DNA of 64,000 bases from Nisaea nitritireducens. GTDB lineage: Bacteria > Pseudomonadota > Alphaproteobacteria > Thalassobaculales > Thalassobaculaceae. Within the stretch, counting starts at the first letter, position 1; each line of letters starts with the position of its first letter. Under the pieces are notes generated by a model. That model saw nothing but the letters and a program-made list of their open reading frames with translations, had not been told where the DNA came from and did not search any database. Made by a program: the position numbers and the translations under genes. Of the stretch, positions 1 to 9,044 are shown piece after piece. Where the stretch lies: NCBI RefSeq assembly GCF_014904795.1, contig NZ_JACZFS010000020.1:1-64000 (forward strand), read 5' to 3'.

Positions 1-554
1 GCCTCGTCACCGAAGGCGAGCTTCTCGGCACGGACGAAGGTCACGTCGGAAATCCCGATGAAACCGAGCATGCCGCGCAGATGCGGCTCCTGCGCATCCA
101 TTACCTGGGCCGGCCCCTCGCTGTAGAGGCCACCACGGGTCTCGACGACGATCGCCCGCTTGCCGCTCAACAGGCCCTCCGGGCCGTTCTCGGTATAGCG
201 GAACGTCACACCCGCCTGCAGCACATGGTCGAACCATGTCTTCAGGGTCGAGGTGATGCCGAAATTATACATCGGCGCGCCGATCAGCACGGTATCGGCA
301 GCAATCAACTCACCGACAAGTTCGGCGGCCAGCTTTTTCGCGGCCGCCTGCTCGTCATTTGTCGCCTCGGCGCCGCGAATGATCCCGACGGTGTTTTCGG
401 TAAGATGCGGTAGCGGAGACCCGCCAACATCTCGGCGGATGACGGTCGCGCCCGGATCTTGGGCCTGAAGTTTTGCAACCGCTTCATCAATAAGCAGTCC
501 GGAAGTGGAGGCATCGCCGAGGGCGCTGCTGGTGAGAACGAGAATGGTCGACAT
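1..554 (-). CDS. azoR: FMN-dependent NADH-azoreductase (3' end cut by window edge)
   Basis: This gene enters the window from its start codon at 554 and runs off the left edge, leaving about 184 N-terminal residues of a family that is usually about 200 aa. The protein is a flavodoxin-fold quinone/azo reductase that uses FMN and NADH in the cytoplasm. Visible motifs are the N-terminal beta strand followed by an SSALGDAS-type phosphate loop, the FMN-binding segment GAPMYNFGI around residue 100, and a TRGG segment near residue 145. It is divergent from the LysR gene at 668, which makes that regulator its likely controller. The family assignment is firm; the physiological substrate (quinone, azo compound or nitroaromatic) is unknown. 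Confidence 0.85.
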   Translation of the reverse strand, partial: MSTILVLTSSALGDASTSGLLIDEAVAKLQAQDPGATVIRRDVGGSPLPHLTENTVGIIRGAEATNDEQAAAKKLAAELVGELIAADTVLIGAPMYNFGITSTLKTWFDHVLQAGVTFRYTENGPEGLLSGKRAIVVETRGGLYSEGPAQVMDAQEPHLRGMLGFIGISDVTFVRAEKLAFGDE

Positions 555-667
555 GATCTGGATCCAATGTCTGCTGGTCAGGGTGTTTCCAGTAAGGTAG
601 TGATCCGTCATGCGGTCCGGAATACGCGCCCAGAGGATCGAACTGTTGCTTCTGGAGGAACACTCAA

Positions 668-1609
668 ATGATCGAAATCGAGGACATGCGCTGCTTCCTC
701 GAAGTGGTGAAAAACGGGGGGTTCAACCGGGCAGCGACCTATCTCGGAATATCCAAATCCATCGTCAGCCGCCGCATCGCCCGCATCGAGGCGGATCTCG
801 GTACCGTGCTGCTCAGCCGCACCACGCGCGGGATCAGCCCGACCGAGGCCGGACTCGAATTCACCACGCGCTGCGAGCGCATTCTCGCGGAATATGACGA
901 TGCGCGGGAAGCCGTCGCCCAGCACGGCGGTGAAGTGGTCGGCTGCCTGCGTCTGTCGGCACCAACATCCTTTGGCATCAGACATGTCGCGCCGGTCCTC
1001 GCCGAGCTCGCAAAACGCCATCCCCGACTCGAGATCGACGCTTCTTTCAGCGACCGCAGGGTTGATCTAATCGCCGAGCGGTTCGATGCCGCCATACGCA
1101 TAGGTAAATTGCAGGACTCAAGCCTGATCGCCCGCCGGATCGGTCCGGCACGCTCCGTTCTGGTGGCCAGCCCGGACTATCTCGACCGTCGTGGCCGGCC
1201 GCAGAAGCCAGCCGACCTGACAAGTCACGAATGCCTGATCTATACCGGCCGCGCCGAGCCGGATCTCACACTCCGAAACGGCGGCAGATGGGTTTCTGTT
1301 CGTCCGTCAGGCAGGTTGCGGTCGGACAATGGAGATGCGCTACTCGCCTGGGCCATCGAAGGGCTGGGCATTACTTCGGCCCCCACCTTCATGCTGGCCG
1401 ACGCAATCGAGCGCGGCGCCGTCGAGCCGGTACTGCCGGACTTTCCGACGCCGGAATTCGGGATTTACGTGATCCGGCCGCCGGGCGCGAATGTCCCCGG
1501 CAAGGTCCGCATGCTGATCGATGTCCTGGTCGAGCATTTCGGCGGCGAGCCGCACTGGGACCACTGCCTCATGCATGCCGCCGGGAAGCAAGCAGCTCCG
1601 TCTGATTAA
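668..1609 (+). CDS. LysR-family transcriptional regulator
   Basis: This is a 313 aa LysR-type regulator with an N-terminal winged helix-turn-helix (residues about 1-60, including FNRAATYLGISKSIVSRRIA) and a C-terminal substrate-binding effector domain (about 90-295). The ATG at 668 is preceded by a good ribosome binding site, GGAGG. It sits head-to-head with the azoreductase gene, separated by about 110 bp, an arrangement typical of LysR regulators that control the divergent gene. The effector is probably a quinone or electrophile; that is inference only. Its stop codon overlaps the 3' end of the convergent permease gene by 4 bp. Confidence 0.9.
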   Translation: MIEIEDMRCFLEVVKNGGFNRAATYLGISKSIVSRRIARIEADLGTVLLSRTTRGISPTEAGLEFTTRCERILAEYDDAREAVAQHGGEVVGCLRLSAPTSFGIRHVAPVLAELAKRHPRLEIDASFSDRRVDLIAERFDAAIRIGKLQDSSLIARRIGPARSVLVASPDYLDRRGRPQKPADLTSHECLIYTGRAEPDLTLRNGGRWVSVRPSGRLRSDNGDALLAWAIEGLGITSAPTFMLADAIERGAVEPVLPDFPTPEFGIYVIRPPGANVPGKVRMLIDVLVEHFGGEPHWDHCLMHAAGKQAAPSD

Positions 1610-2247
1610 CCGGCCGGCAGTGCACTGCGGCCAAGCCGGCGTTGCAGCACCCGCATCAGGAAGAAGCCCGCCTGCAGGGTGAGCCCGAAGCAGAGAATAC
1701 CGATGGCGAACAGGACCATCTTGTCCCCAAGCGAGGTCATCGGCGCTGCCGCCCTCAGGATGACTGCAATCCCTTCGTTCACGCCAATGGCAGCTCCCGT
1801 ACTGGAAGACATCACCAGCACGAAGAAGGCCCGTGTGATGTTCGGCAGGAACAACAGTGCCCCCAGCATCGAGCCCCGGCGCAACTGCATCACCGCCTCG
1901 ATCCCGTTGTCCACCACGTACGATGCGGAATAAGGCACGAGAGAAAGAGCCACCGCCATCAGCGGCGACGGCGCCAGACCGATGCTCAGCTCACCGATGG
2001 TGATCGCCGTCCCACTCGGGATGGCGTTCAGCAGGAAGAACATGACGACAAAGGTCGGCGCCGCCCGCATCACCCCGACCAGAGTCGCTACAATCGCCTT
2101 GAGAAGGCCGCCCGAGAGGCTGAGTAAGCTCAGTAATCCACCGAGGGCGAGACCAATGACCAGCGCGATGAAGGCGATCTCGAAATTCACCACCATGCCG
2201 GCAAGCAACTGCGGCAGAAACTCGTAGAGATCCGGAAACTGGGTCAT
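1606..2247 (-). CDS. Amino-acid-type ABC permease (HisM/GlnP-like), degenerate EAA loop
   Basis: This is a 213 aa polytopic inner-membrane protein of the polar amino acid ABC permease type. The ATG at 2247 is preferred over the earlier in-frame codon because AAAGGAGG lies 8 nt upstream and because it forms a TAATG overlap with the stop of the preceding gene. The cytoplasmic coupling loop is recognisable (NGIEAVMQLRRGSMLGALL, about residues 115-135) but lacks the usual EAA...LG glycine. It is the last gene of a four-gene operon that contains no ATP-binding subunit. It is probably the second half of a heteromeric translocator with the fusion protein upstream. Confidence 0.75.
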   Translation of the reverse strand: MTQFPDLYEFLPQLLAGMVVNFEIAFIALVIGLALGGLLSLLSLSGGLLKAIVATLVGVMRAAPTFVVMFFLLNAIPSGTAITIGELSIGLAPSPLMAVALSLVPYSASYVVDNGIEAVMQLRRGSMLGALLFLPNITRAFFVLVMSSSTGAAIGVNEGIAVILRAAAPMTSLGDKMVLFAIGILCFGLTLQAGFFLMRVLQRRLGRSALPAG

Positions 2248-3908
2248 TACGCGTGCCTCCTTTCCAGAGCCACCCGCAACCGGCCGCAAAGCCAGACCAC
2301 GATCATGACGACGAGGACGTAGAAGATCAGCAGGATCGTATAAGTCGTCGCCCTGCCGCTCGCGAAGGAGGTGATATCCGTCAGGGCACTCAGCAACTCC
2401 GGCGCGCCGATGAAGGCGGCGACGGGTGTGCCCTTGGCCGCGTTGATCAGGAACGAGACGATCTGGGTCGCCGAGCGGCTTACGGCACGGCCGAACAGCT
2501 TGGTCTCGGCGACATCCTTACCCGCGTTCTCCGCATGCAGTGTGTGCATCGCCTCGCCAATGGCCTGCCCTGCGTTACTGCCATTCATCAGGCCCAGAGC
2601 CACGATGGCAGCGCCAATCGCGACCACGGACGAATAGCTGAAGAATTCCTGCGCCACCGCTGCCGCGATGACCACAGTCAGCACCACGGGCGAGGATTGC
2701 AGGATCACGGTGAGAGCCTTGAAGACCCATTGGACAATAGAATTTTCCGAGCTTTGCAGCGCTCCCAGGAGAAGGGCGAAGAAGAGCGTCGCGCCCAGCG
2801 CACCAACGACCAGATAAAGCGAATTGATGATACCGCTCTGGAACAGTGTCCAGGCGGGCATGGTCTTGAACATCGGCAGGGACACCGACAGCCCCGTCCG
2901 CTCCGCAATCCATTGTTCCGCCGCGACAACATTTCCAACGAACGGTGTCGGCTCCAGAGCTGCATCGAGAGGTGGCAGAACGCAAGCCGGGTCTGTGTTG
3001 CCTTCGGATGTATTGCATTCCGGCCGGGCCCAAACCTCTTTCTGAGCTTCCAGGAACCCGGTTGCGATAGCGTTCTTTCTGCCGATCTCCAGGAAAACAC
3101 CCGTACGGTGAAACACCTGCCCCATCAGGTCGAGCACCTTTGCCAACCGGTCACTGCCGGTGCGGGCCACGCCCATGCCCCACGGCACTTGTGAGAAACC
3201 GAATTTCGGCTCGAACCGGCGGGCGAAACCTTCATCGGTGAAGTAGGAAGCAAAGAAACTGTTGTCCTGCGCCGCCAGCATGCAGGTCTCGTCCGCGAGG
3301 CGAACGGGGAGCACCGTTGCCTCCTCGAACAGCATGAGGCGGGCCTGATGGGAGATCATCTGGGCATTGGAGCCGTTGCCTATCGTCACGCAAATACTGC
3401 GCCCGGCAATATCCTCCCAGCCCGCAACCGGCAGCTCTTTCGGCCCGATCAGAACTGTCTCGGACTGGTAATAGTGCGGGCGGATAAAGCGGGCCTGGCT
3501 GTCGCGCTGGGTGTTGTGCCCCATTGTCGCCAGAACCACGTCGATCTTGTCTTCATCGAGCAGGACGATACGGGTCGCCGCCTTAACTCTGGTGAACTCG
3601 GGCTCGACCCCGAGCCTTGAAGCAACGGCACGGGCAACGTCCACGTCGTAGCCGAAACGCACATCGCCTACGCGCGTGCCGAAAAGCGGATATTTTTCGC
3701 GGATACCCGCCCTGATCTTGCCTTCACAGAAAATGCGCACCAGACGATCGATGCCGGGTTTCTCGCATGTCCCCGGCGTTTCAGCCTCAACACGGGCCTC
3801 ATCCAGCAGGCGTTCAAGCGCCGCGTCCGGCGTCTCCGCCAGCGCCGGGGCAACGCCCGTGACCAGCAGCCCAGCAACGAGCAGCAGAAAACGCCATTTA
3901 CCTGGCAT
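2247..3908 (-). CDS. Fused periplasmic substrate-binding domain and ABC permease domain
   Basis: This is a 553 aa fusion. It has a signal peptide (residues about 1-24, ending near ALAE), a family-3 solute-binding domain (about 40-320, with the RFGYDVDVARAVASRLG ligand-fold motif and a TMGHNTQRDSQARF segment carrying the usual arginine), then a BPD_transp_1-type membrane domain (about 350-545). The ATG at 3908 is chosen because it begins directly with the signal sequence; the longer in-frame version would bury it. The start overlaps the upstream methyltransferase gene by 11 bp. SBP-permease fusions are known for glutamine-type transporters, but these normally sit next to an ATPase and none is present here. 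The EAA loop is poorly conserved. Likely ligand: an amino acid or a small organic anion. Confidence 0.75.
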   Translation of the reverse strand: MPGKWRFLLLVAGLLVTGVAPALAETPDAALERLLDEARVEAETPGTCEKPGIDRLVRIFCEGKIRAGIREKYPLFGTRVGDVRFGYDVDVARAVASRLGVEPEFTRVKAATRIVLLDEDKIDVVLATMGHNTQRDSQARFIRPHYYQSETVLIGPKELPVAGWEDIAGRSICVTIGNGSNAQMISHQARLMLFEEATVLPVRLADETCMLAAQDNSFFASYFTDEGFARRFEPKFGFSQVPWGMGVARTGSDRLAKVLDLMGQVFHRTGVFLEIGRKNAIATGFLEAQKEVWARPECNTSEGNTDPACVLPPLDAALEPTPFVGNVVAAEQWIAERTGLSVSLPMFKTMPAWTLFQSGIINSLYLVVGALGATLFFALLLGALQSSENSIVQWVFKALTVILQSSPVVLTVVIAAAVAQEFFSYSSVVAIGAAIVALGLMNGSNAGQAIGEAMHTLHAENAGKDVAETKLFGRAVSRSATQIVSFLINAAKGTPVAAFIGAPELLSALTDITSFASGRATTYTILLIFYVLVVMIVVWLCGRLRVALERRHA

Positions 3909-4608
3909 GCGAACCCCGATCTTCGGCGGCAATTTCGACAACATGCATTTCAGCGAATGCGTAAGGCCCATAGCGATGGATCGATTTCCCTTCCTCTTCC
4001 CGCAGCACGGACGGGGTCATCAGGGCGAGTTTATCCTGATCGATCGATACCATCACGGACTTCACGACACGAAGCGTCAATCCGTGTGAGACGAGAACGT
4101 CCCGCGATGCGTCAAGGCCGACAAAGCCATTATGGGTCAAAACCGCGCGGCCGCCTTCGGCCAGATGATCCCGCAAACCGGACAGGAACGGATCGAGCAG
4201 CCTGCGGCCGTCCGGCCCGCCCGCGCTCCAGGTCGTATGGCGCCCCGGGATCTCGTGATCTTCCATGGCGAAATGCGGCAGGTTGGCGGCGATCAGATCG
4301 AAGCGCCGGCCAGCGACCGGCTGCCACATGTCACCACGATGGATCTGACTGCGTGGTCCGTGCCCGAGGTCCTGAAGCAACAGGGTCCCCGCAGCGACCG
4401 CGTCATGCTCAACATCGATGCCGCAAAGCGAGGCCGCCCCAAGATGCGCCAGAGCAGCCAGAACGACACCGCTTCCCGAGCCCATCTCCAACGCGTGCGC
4501 GTTCCGAATGCTCTCCATGTCGAGATGCAGGGCATGTATCAGGGCTGCTGTATATTCGCTTGGTCGAAGCGCGGACGGCGCTACGGGAATCTCTCGTAAA
4601 ACAGACAT
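3898..4608 (-). CDS. Class I SAM-dependent methyltransferase (PrmC/HemK-like fold)
   Basis: This 236 aa protein is a Rossmann-fold methyltransferase. Motif I is EMGSGSGVV near residue 43, an acidic post-I residue is in CGIDVEHD, and a catalytic-loop-like NLPHF near residue 110 resembles the (N/D)PPY motif of N-methyltransferases acting on glutamine or nucleobases. The ATG at 4608 lies 3 bp after the cyclase stop, and the 3' end overlaps the transporter fusion, so it is the second gene of the operon. The substrate is not evident. Its position between a sensor cyclase and transporter-like proteins suggests a role in that signalling or uptake unit rather than housekeeping release-factor methylation. 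Confidence 0.7.
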   Translation of the reverse strand: MSVLREIPVAPSALRPSEYTAALIHALHLDMESIRNAHALEMGSGSGVVLAALAHLGAASLCGIDVEHDAVAAGTLLLQDLGHGPRSQIHRGDMWQPVAGRRFDLIAANLPHFAMEDHEIPGRHTTWSAGGPDGRRLLDPFLSGLRDHLAEGGRAVLTHNGFVGLDASRDVLVSHGLTLRVVKSVMVSIDQDKLALMTPSVLREEEGKSIHRYGPYAFAEMHVVEIAAEDRGSHAR

Positions 4609-4611
4609 CGC

Positions 4612-6726
4612 TCAATCTGAAATTTCTGTGGGTATTGTGTCTTTCACACTTGTAGCTGTGAGCCGGCGCGCCATTTCCGCAGCCACCGTATCATCCGGAT
4701 ACTCGGCCAGAATCGCGTTGTAGCGTTCCAGTGCGAGATCCAGATCTTCGGCGACCAGTGCCTCGTAGGCATCGCGTGTCATGCTGCATAGCCGGACAAG
4801 ACGCTCATCCGGCTCGAAGGCGGGTTCAAGATCGTAGGCACCGACCAGCTCATAGATCGGCACCTTGCCCCGCCGCCCCTTGACCGCAACCTCGTCGATT
4901 GGCCGGACACACAACCGGTCACCGGCCTCCTTGAACACTGTATGGCTGATACAGATCCGCGTTCCGTAATCCTTGTTGATGCCTTCAAGGCGGGCAGCGA
5001 TGTTCACGCCGTCCCCCATGACCGTATAGTTCATCCGGTCCGAGGACCCGATATTGCCGACCAGAACCGCATCGCTGTGAATGCCGATACGGATGTTCAG
5101 CGGCAGCATGCCCTGCGCTGTCCAGTCTGCATTCAGGCGCGCCATTTCATGCTGGATCCTGAGGGCAGCGAAACAGGCATGCATGGCATGGTCGTCCAGC
5201 CTGTTTGGGGCGCCCCAGAACGCCATCACCCCATCGCCGATGAACTTGTCGATGGTGCCGCTTTCCAGCTTGGTCGCCCGGGTCACGGCCTCGAGATAGG
5301 TCGAGACCCGCTGCAGGAGTTGTTTCGATGGCGTGGATTCCGAAAGGGTCGAGAACCCCTCGATATCGGAGAAGAACACCGTGAGGAACTTGTTGTAACC
5401 GCCGAGCGCCAGCTTCTGGTCCGTGTCGAGAAGCTGACGCACCAGATCGACAGGCACGAAGGATGCGAAGGATTTAACCGTTGTATCGAGCGTGTCTATG
5501 GCGCGCCCGAGCAATGCAACCTCCCGGATCGGGGTCTGCAGCGACAGCGGGCTCTCGACCTCGAGGTCCTTGATCTTCATCACCTTGACGGCCAGCCTCT
5601 CAAGCGGCGCCGAGATCACCCCGGACAGGAAGTAGATGATGATGATCTGCACCAGGATGGCGATCAGGCCGAATATGAAAAGCTGCCTGTTCCGCTTCTC
5701 CAGCGTGCTGGTGAAATCAGAGAGCGGCGTAACGACGAACAGTTGCCACGCCTTGCCGAAAGACGCCGGAAATGTCGTCAGGCTTGCAACATATTCCCGG
5801 CCCTGATGCTCAATCGTATACATCCCCTCGCGGTCACGCGGGCGCAGACTGAAGGCAACTGCCGGCAGATCGTCGCCAAGCGACGTCACATGCATCAGCT
5901 CGGGACGGCCATTCCGGCTGCCATAAGTCTTTTCCTGCCGCGAATTGGCGATCACGCCGCCCTGATGGTCGAGGATGAAGGAGACAGTGCCCGAGCTGAT
6001 ATTGCTCTCGGCCAGATAATCCGACATTCCGTCCAGGGTGATGTCCGCAGCCGCAACGCCGCGCACGTTGCCGTCCGGCCCGTAGAAGGGCGCGCCGACG
6101 GTGAAGCCGACCAGATCCAGCACGGCGAAAACATCGACATCGCTGACGGACATCCCGCCAGATGCCAGAGCGGTTTCATACCAGAGCCGGGCTCGCGGGT
6201 CGTAGGAGGTGCCTTTTTCTGAACGGCCGATTTCACTCCGGCCGGCATCGAGGAAAACATAATGGTCGACTGGCACCTCACCGGACGCGCGCGCGATCCA
6301 GCGGTCGGCGTAGCGCGTCCCTGTCGGCGGCAGCCTGCCTTGCACCTCGACTTCGGGATCGATCTGCCGGGCTTGCCGGAACGAGCCGTCTTCCAGCCCG
6401 ACATAGGCACTGATGATGACATCGCTGTGCTCGAGGATGCTGTGGAGATAGGTGATCGAGCCGTTAGCCTCGTAAAACTCCGGCTGCTCCCCGCCGAGCG
6501 CTGCCGCACTGCGGATCAGCGACTTAATGGGCTCGAACAATTGCTCGATATTGTCGATTGCCTCGTTATTGAACCGGTAAAGCAGCTCCTCCGCATGGAC
6601 ATGCGCCGCTTCCTGATTCGAAACGTAGTTCACTGCCACAATGGTCAGAAACACCGGCAGCGTCAGTATGATGAACAACGTCAGGATGACCGGACGCAGT
6701 CGCAAATTTTTTGTCGAGAGACTCAT
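4612..6726 (-). CDS. Membrane sensor adenylate/guanylate cyclase (Cache + class III catalytic domain)
   Basis: This 704 aa protein has an N-terminal transmembrane segment (about 12-35), a large extracytoplasmic double-Cache-like sensor region (about 40-330), a second transmembrane segment (about 345-370), a short HAMP-like linker and a C-terminal class III nucleotidyl cyclase domain (about 430-620). The two metal-binding aspartates are visible in FFSDIEGFS and FIGDGVMAFWG. The purine-specifying lysine (DKFIGDG) and aspartate (VMGDGVNIAARLE) and the transition-state asparagine and arginine of the same motif are present. This predicts an active ATP cyclase. The tail (about 625-704) is helical and TPR-like. 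The ATG at 6726 was chosen; a GTG at 6738 is also possible. It is the first gene of the operon. Confidence 0.85.
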   Translation of the reverse strand: MSLSTKNLRLRPVILTLFIILTLPVFLTIVAVNYVSNQEAAHVHAEELLYRFNNEAIDNIEQLFEPIKSLIRSAAALGGEQPEFYEANGSITYLHSILEHSDVIISAYVGLEDGSFRQARQIDPEVEVQGRLPPTGTRYADRWIARASGEVPVDHYVFLDAGRSEIGRSEKGTSYDPRARLWYETALASGGMSVSDVDVFAVLDLVGFTVGAPFYGPDGNVRGVAAADITLDGMSDYLAESNISSGTVSFILDHQGGVIANSRQEKTYGSRNGRPELMHVTSLGDDLPAVAFSLRPRDREGMYTIEHQGREYVASLTTFPASFGKAWQLFVVTPLSDFTSTLEKRNRQLFIFGLIAILVQIIIIYFLSGVISAPLERLAVKVMKIKDLEVESPLSLQTPIREVALLGRAIDTLDTTVKSFASFVPVDLVRQLLDTDQKLALGGYNKFLTVFFSDIEGFSTLSESTPSKQLLQRVSTYLEAVTRATKLESGTIDKFIGDGVMAFWGAPNRLDDHAMHACFAALRIQHEMARLNADWTAQGMLPLNIRIGIHSDAVLVGNIGSSDRMNYTVMGDGVNIAARLEGINKDYGTRICISHTVFKEAGDRLCVRPIDEVAVKGRRGKVPIYELVGAYDLEPAFEPDERLVRLCSMTRDAYEALVAEDLDLALERYNAILAEYPDDTVAAEMARRLTATSVKDTIPTEISD

Positions 6727-6999
6727 TCCAGCGCTCACACGGCGACCTAACGATGCGATCTAACACATGATAGTTGAATAGTTTTTCATCGCCGAGGACT
6801 ATTTATGAATGCTTGCGGAGCGTCAAAGTAGGCACATCCTTTGGAGGGTGTGTCCATCAAGCAAACAGCTCAATTTCCTTATTTTTTGCGCGCCTTCAGC
6901 CGGATTGATCGCACGGCACCGAGGCCGCACCTCAGCAAGAGGAAGACGTGCGAGCGCGCCAGCTTTCAAACATCGCAAACGCCACTAACGAAGCCGTGA

Positions 7000-7007
7000 T
7001 GTATACA
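7000..7007. promoter_or_regulatory. TGTATACA palindrome, probable GntR operator site 1
   Basis: A perfect 8-bp palindrome in the intergenic region. The same core recurs at 7074 and 20650, in all three cases in non-coding DNA next to catabolic genes. Operators of FCD-type GntR regulators are often short palindromes of this kind. Its centre lies 74 bp from the centre of site 2, close to seven helical turns. Confidence 0.5.
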
Positions 7008-7073
7008 CCTTAAACAAAACCGATCATAAACATGCCTGTTTTTGTTATGTTTCGTGATTTTCTACCTCCATTG

Positions 7074-7081
7074 TGTATACA
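7074..7081. promoter_or_regulatory. TGTATACA palindrome, probable GntR operator site 2
   Basis: Second copy of the palindrome core, 56 bp upstream of the chosen GntR start codon. That position suits autoregulation of the GntR-pcaCHG operon. The flanks differ from site 1, so only the 8-bp core is conserved. Confidence 0.5.
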
Positions 7082-7136
7082 TCTTTTCCTGCAGCACATA
7101 CTATCCTCCTTCATCAGATCGAATCAGGAACCGGCG

Positions 7137-7880
7137 ATGATGGAAAGCGAGAGTCAGGAACGGGGGCAGAGTCAGTCGGAGCGTGCACTCTCCGGCATCA
7201 GAGAGCTTCTGTTCTCGGGCGTCTTCGAGCCCGGCGCCCGGTTGAGCGAGCCGGCCATTGCAGAGCGGCTGCAACTCTCCCGCACCCCGGTACGCGCGGC
7301 ACTCGCCCGGCTTGAGCAGGAAGGCGCGGTGGATGCCATTCCGTCCGGCGGCTTCGCCGTCCGCAAATTCGCGACAGACGATATTCTCGATGCCATCGAA
7401 CTGCGCGGTGTGCTTGAAGGCACCGCCGCGCGCCTCGCTGCCGAGCGGGGCATTTCCCCGGCCCAGTCCATGTCCTTCAGGACGCTGCTGTCGGAGATCG
7501 ATGCGCTGCTTCAGGTCCCGGGTGAAGACCTCGATCACGAAGCCTATACCGCCTGCAATGCAGTCTTCCATGAGCTGGTGAAGGAAAGCTGCGGCAGTTC
7601 CGTAATCGCACGGGAGCTTGATCGGCTGACCGCCCTGCCTTTCGCCAGCCCGAACGCGCTCCTCATGGTGCAGCGGGATCTGCCGGAGTTTCATGGCTCT
7701 CTGGTTCTGGCACAATCGCAACACCGGGCCATCGTGGAGGCCATTGAGTTGCGCGAGGGCAGCCGGGCCGAGGCCCTTGCCCGCGAGCATGCCCGCCTTG
7801 CCCGGCGCAATCTCGAAGTCGCCATGAACGACGACCGGATCAAGGCCCGCTATCCCGCCCTCACCCTGGTGACGGCCTGA
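7137..7880 (+). CDS. GntR-family regulator with FCD ligand-binding domain
   Basis: This 247 aa protein has a GntR winged helix domain at residues about 10-75 (AIAERLQLSRTPVRAALARL) followed by an all-helical FCD domain (about 90-235). The FCD metal or ligand histidines are visible in NAVFHELV, SQHRAIVEAIE and REHARLARRN. The ATG at 7137 has an AGGAA ribosome binding site 6 nt upstream; a longer frame from 7032 lacks one. It heads an apparent operon with pcaC, pcaH and pcaG, 43 bp upstream of pcaC. It therefore probably controls protocatechuate breakdown here instead of the LysR-type PcaQ or IclR-type PcaU regulators. Two TGTATACA sites precede it and a third lies at the tcuA/ThDP promoter region, so it may control both. 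Confidence 0.85.
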   Translation: MMESESQERGQSQSERALSGIRELLFSGVFEPGARLSEPAIAERLQLSRTPVRAALARLEQEGAVDAIPSGGFAVRKFATDDILDAIELRGVLEGTAARLAAERGISPAQSMSFRTLLSEIDALLQVPGEDLDHEAYTACNAVFHELVKESCGSSVIARELDRLTALPFASPNALLMVQRDLPEFHGSLVLAQSQHRAIVEAIELREGSRAEALAREHARLARRNLEVAMNDDRIKARYPALTLVTA

Positions 7881-7923
7881 ACAGACAAAAACAGAAACCA
7901 CAAAATCGGGAAGAGACGACGCT

Positions 7924-8304
7924 ATGAGTGAACGCTTTGACAATGGCATGAAGATCCGCCGCTCGGTGCTGGGCGATGCCCATGTGGACCGGGCCGAAGC
8001 GGCGAAGACGGCATTCGACGAGCCGTTCCAGAGCTTCATCACGGAAGGCGCCTGGGGCACGGTCTGGGCCAGCGACAAGCTGACAAAACGCGAACGCTCC
8101 ATGATCACCCTCGCCCTCCTGGCCGCGCTCGGCCAATGGGACGAAGTCGCCATGCATGTCCGCGCCACGGCGAACACCGGCGCCACTCCTGAAGACCTTC
8201 GGGAAGCGATGATGCATGTCGCTGTCTATGCCGGAGTACCGGCGGCAAACCACGCACTGAAAATCATCAAGAAGACTTATGGAGAGATGGGAGTGGAGAT
8301 ATGA
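7924..8304 (+). CDS. pcaC: 4-carboxymuconolactone decarboxylase
   Basis: This 126 aa protein matches the usual length of stand-alone PcaC. It decarboxylates gamma-carboxymuconolactone to beta-ketoadipate enol-lactone in the protocatechuate branch of the beta-ketoadipate pathway. Diagnostic segments are [13 protein letters not shown] at the N-terminus, an AWGTVWA segment, the core [19 protein letters not shown] and [14 protein letters not shown] near the end. Its TGA overlaps the pcaH ATG by 4 bp (ATGA), which indicates translational coupling. The genes for the preceding cycloisomerase step (pcaB) and the following hydrolase step (pcaD) are not in this window. Confidence 0.93.
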   Translation: MSERFDNGMKIRRSVLGDAHVDRAEAAKTAFDEPFQSFITEGAWGTVWASDKLTKRERSMITLALLAALGQWDEVAMHVRATANTGATPEDLREAMMHVAVYAGVPAANHALKIIKKTYGEMGVEI

Positions 8305-9044
8305 GTCTTAGCAACCAAAGGCCGGCAGGCGGGTTCTTCGCCCGGGACCGGGGCTGGCAGCCCGAAGCCCTGACGCCGCAATACAAGACCTCGGTCGCCC
8401 GCTCGCCGAGCCGGGCACTGCTGTCCATGCCGCAGACCCTCAGCGAGATCACCGGTCCGGTCTTCGGCCACAACATGATCGGCGCTCTGGATAATGACCT
8501 GATCCTGAATTTCGCCAAGTCGGGCGAGAGCGCCATCGGCCCACGCATCATCGTCTATGGCCGCGTGCTGGACGAAAGCGGACGCGGCGTGCCGAACGTG
8601 CTTGTAGAGTTCTGGCAAGCCAATGCTGGCGGTCGATACCGACATGCCAAGGAAGGCTATATCGCCCCGCTGGATCCGAATTTCGGCGGTTGCGGGCGCT
8701 GCATCACCGGCGAGGACGGCTCTTACGAGTTCCGGACCGTGCAGCCCGGCCCCTATCCCTGGCCGAACCGGGGCAATGACTGGCGCCCGGCCCATATTCA
8801 CTTCTCGCTGTTCGGCCAGGGTTTCGCCCAGCGGCTGATCACGCAGATGTATTTCGAGGGCGATCCGATGATCTGGAAATGCCCGATCGTCGATACGGTG
8901 CCCCATAGTGACGGCATCGAAAGCCTGATCGCGCTGCTCGACATGGACAGCACGATCCCGATGGATGCCCGTGCCTACAAATTCGACATGGTGCTGCGCG
9001 GCAAACGCTCGACCCTGTTCGAAAACAAGCTGGAGGGGAACTGA
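8301..9044 (+). CDS. pcaH: Protocatechuate 3,4-dioxygenase beta subunit
   Basis: This 247 aa protein is the iron-bearing beta subunit of the intradiol dioxygenase that opens protocatechuate to beta-carboxy-cis,cis-muconate. All four non-haem Fe(III) ligands of the family are visible: tyrosines in GGRYRH and PGPYPW and two histidines in RPAHIHFS. The arginine of the same motif is also kept. These intact residues predict an active enzyme. It is coupled to pcaC upstream (4 bp overlap) and to pcaG downstream (1 bp overlap, TGATG). The substrate is called as protocatechuate because of the paired alpha subunit and the linked pcaC. Confidence 0.95.
   Translation: MSLSNQRPAGGFFARDRGWQPEALTPQYKTSVARSPSRALLSMPQTLSEITGPVFGHNMIGALDNDLILNFAKSGESAIGPRIIVYGRVLDESGRGVPNVLVEFWQANAGGRYRHAKEGYIAPLDPNFGGCGRCITGEDGSYEFRTVQPGPYPWPNRGNDWRPAHIHFSLFGQGFAQRLITQMYFEGDPMIWKCPIVDTVPHSDGIESLIALLDMDSTIPMDARAYKFDMVLRGKRSTLFENKLEGN

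Larger units (their letters stand above)
6727..7136. promoter_or_regulatory. Divergent control region between cyclase operon and GntR-pca operon
   Basis: About 410 bp with no convincing gene. It must hold the promoters of the cyclase operon (leftward) and of the GntR-pca operon (rightward). The stretch is clearly richer in A+T than its neighbours, especially 6770-6810 and 7005-7065. Two copies of a TGTATACA palindrome lie in the half nearest the GntR gene and are listed separately. An open frame does extend upstream from 7137 to an ATG at 7032, but it would run through one of these sites and has no ribosome binding site. Confidence 0.5.

Noticed and set aside
4942-6222. A 426-codon plus-strand open frame
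   Set aside because: It lies wholly opposite the cyclase gene, whose motifs are clear; its translation is His/Arg-rich without domains.
6831-6858. Imperfect hairpin CACATCCT/AGGGTGTG upstream of the cyclase
   Set aside because: One mismatch and a short stem with no T tract; too weak to call a terminator or operator.
7032-7136. N-terminal extension of the GntR gene to ATG 7032
   Set aside because: The added residues are unlike the family, there is no ribosome binding site, and the extension would run through the TGTATACA site at 7074.
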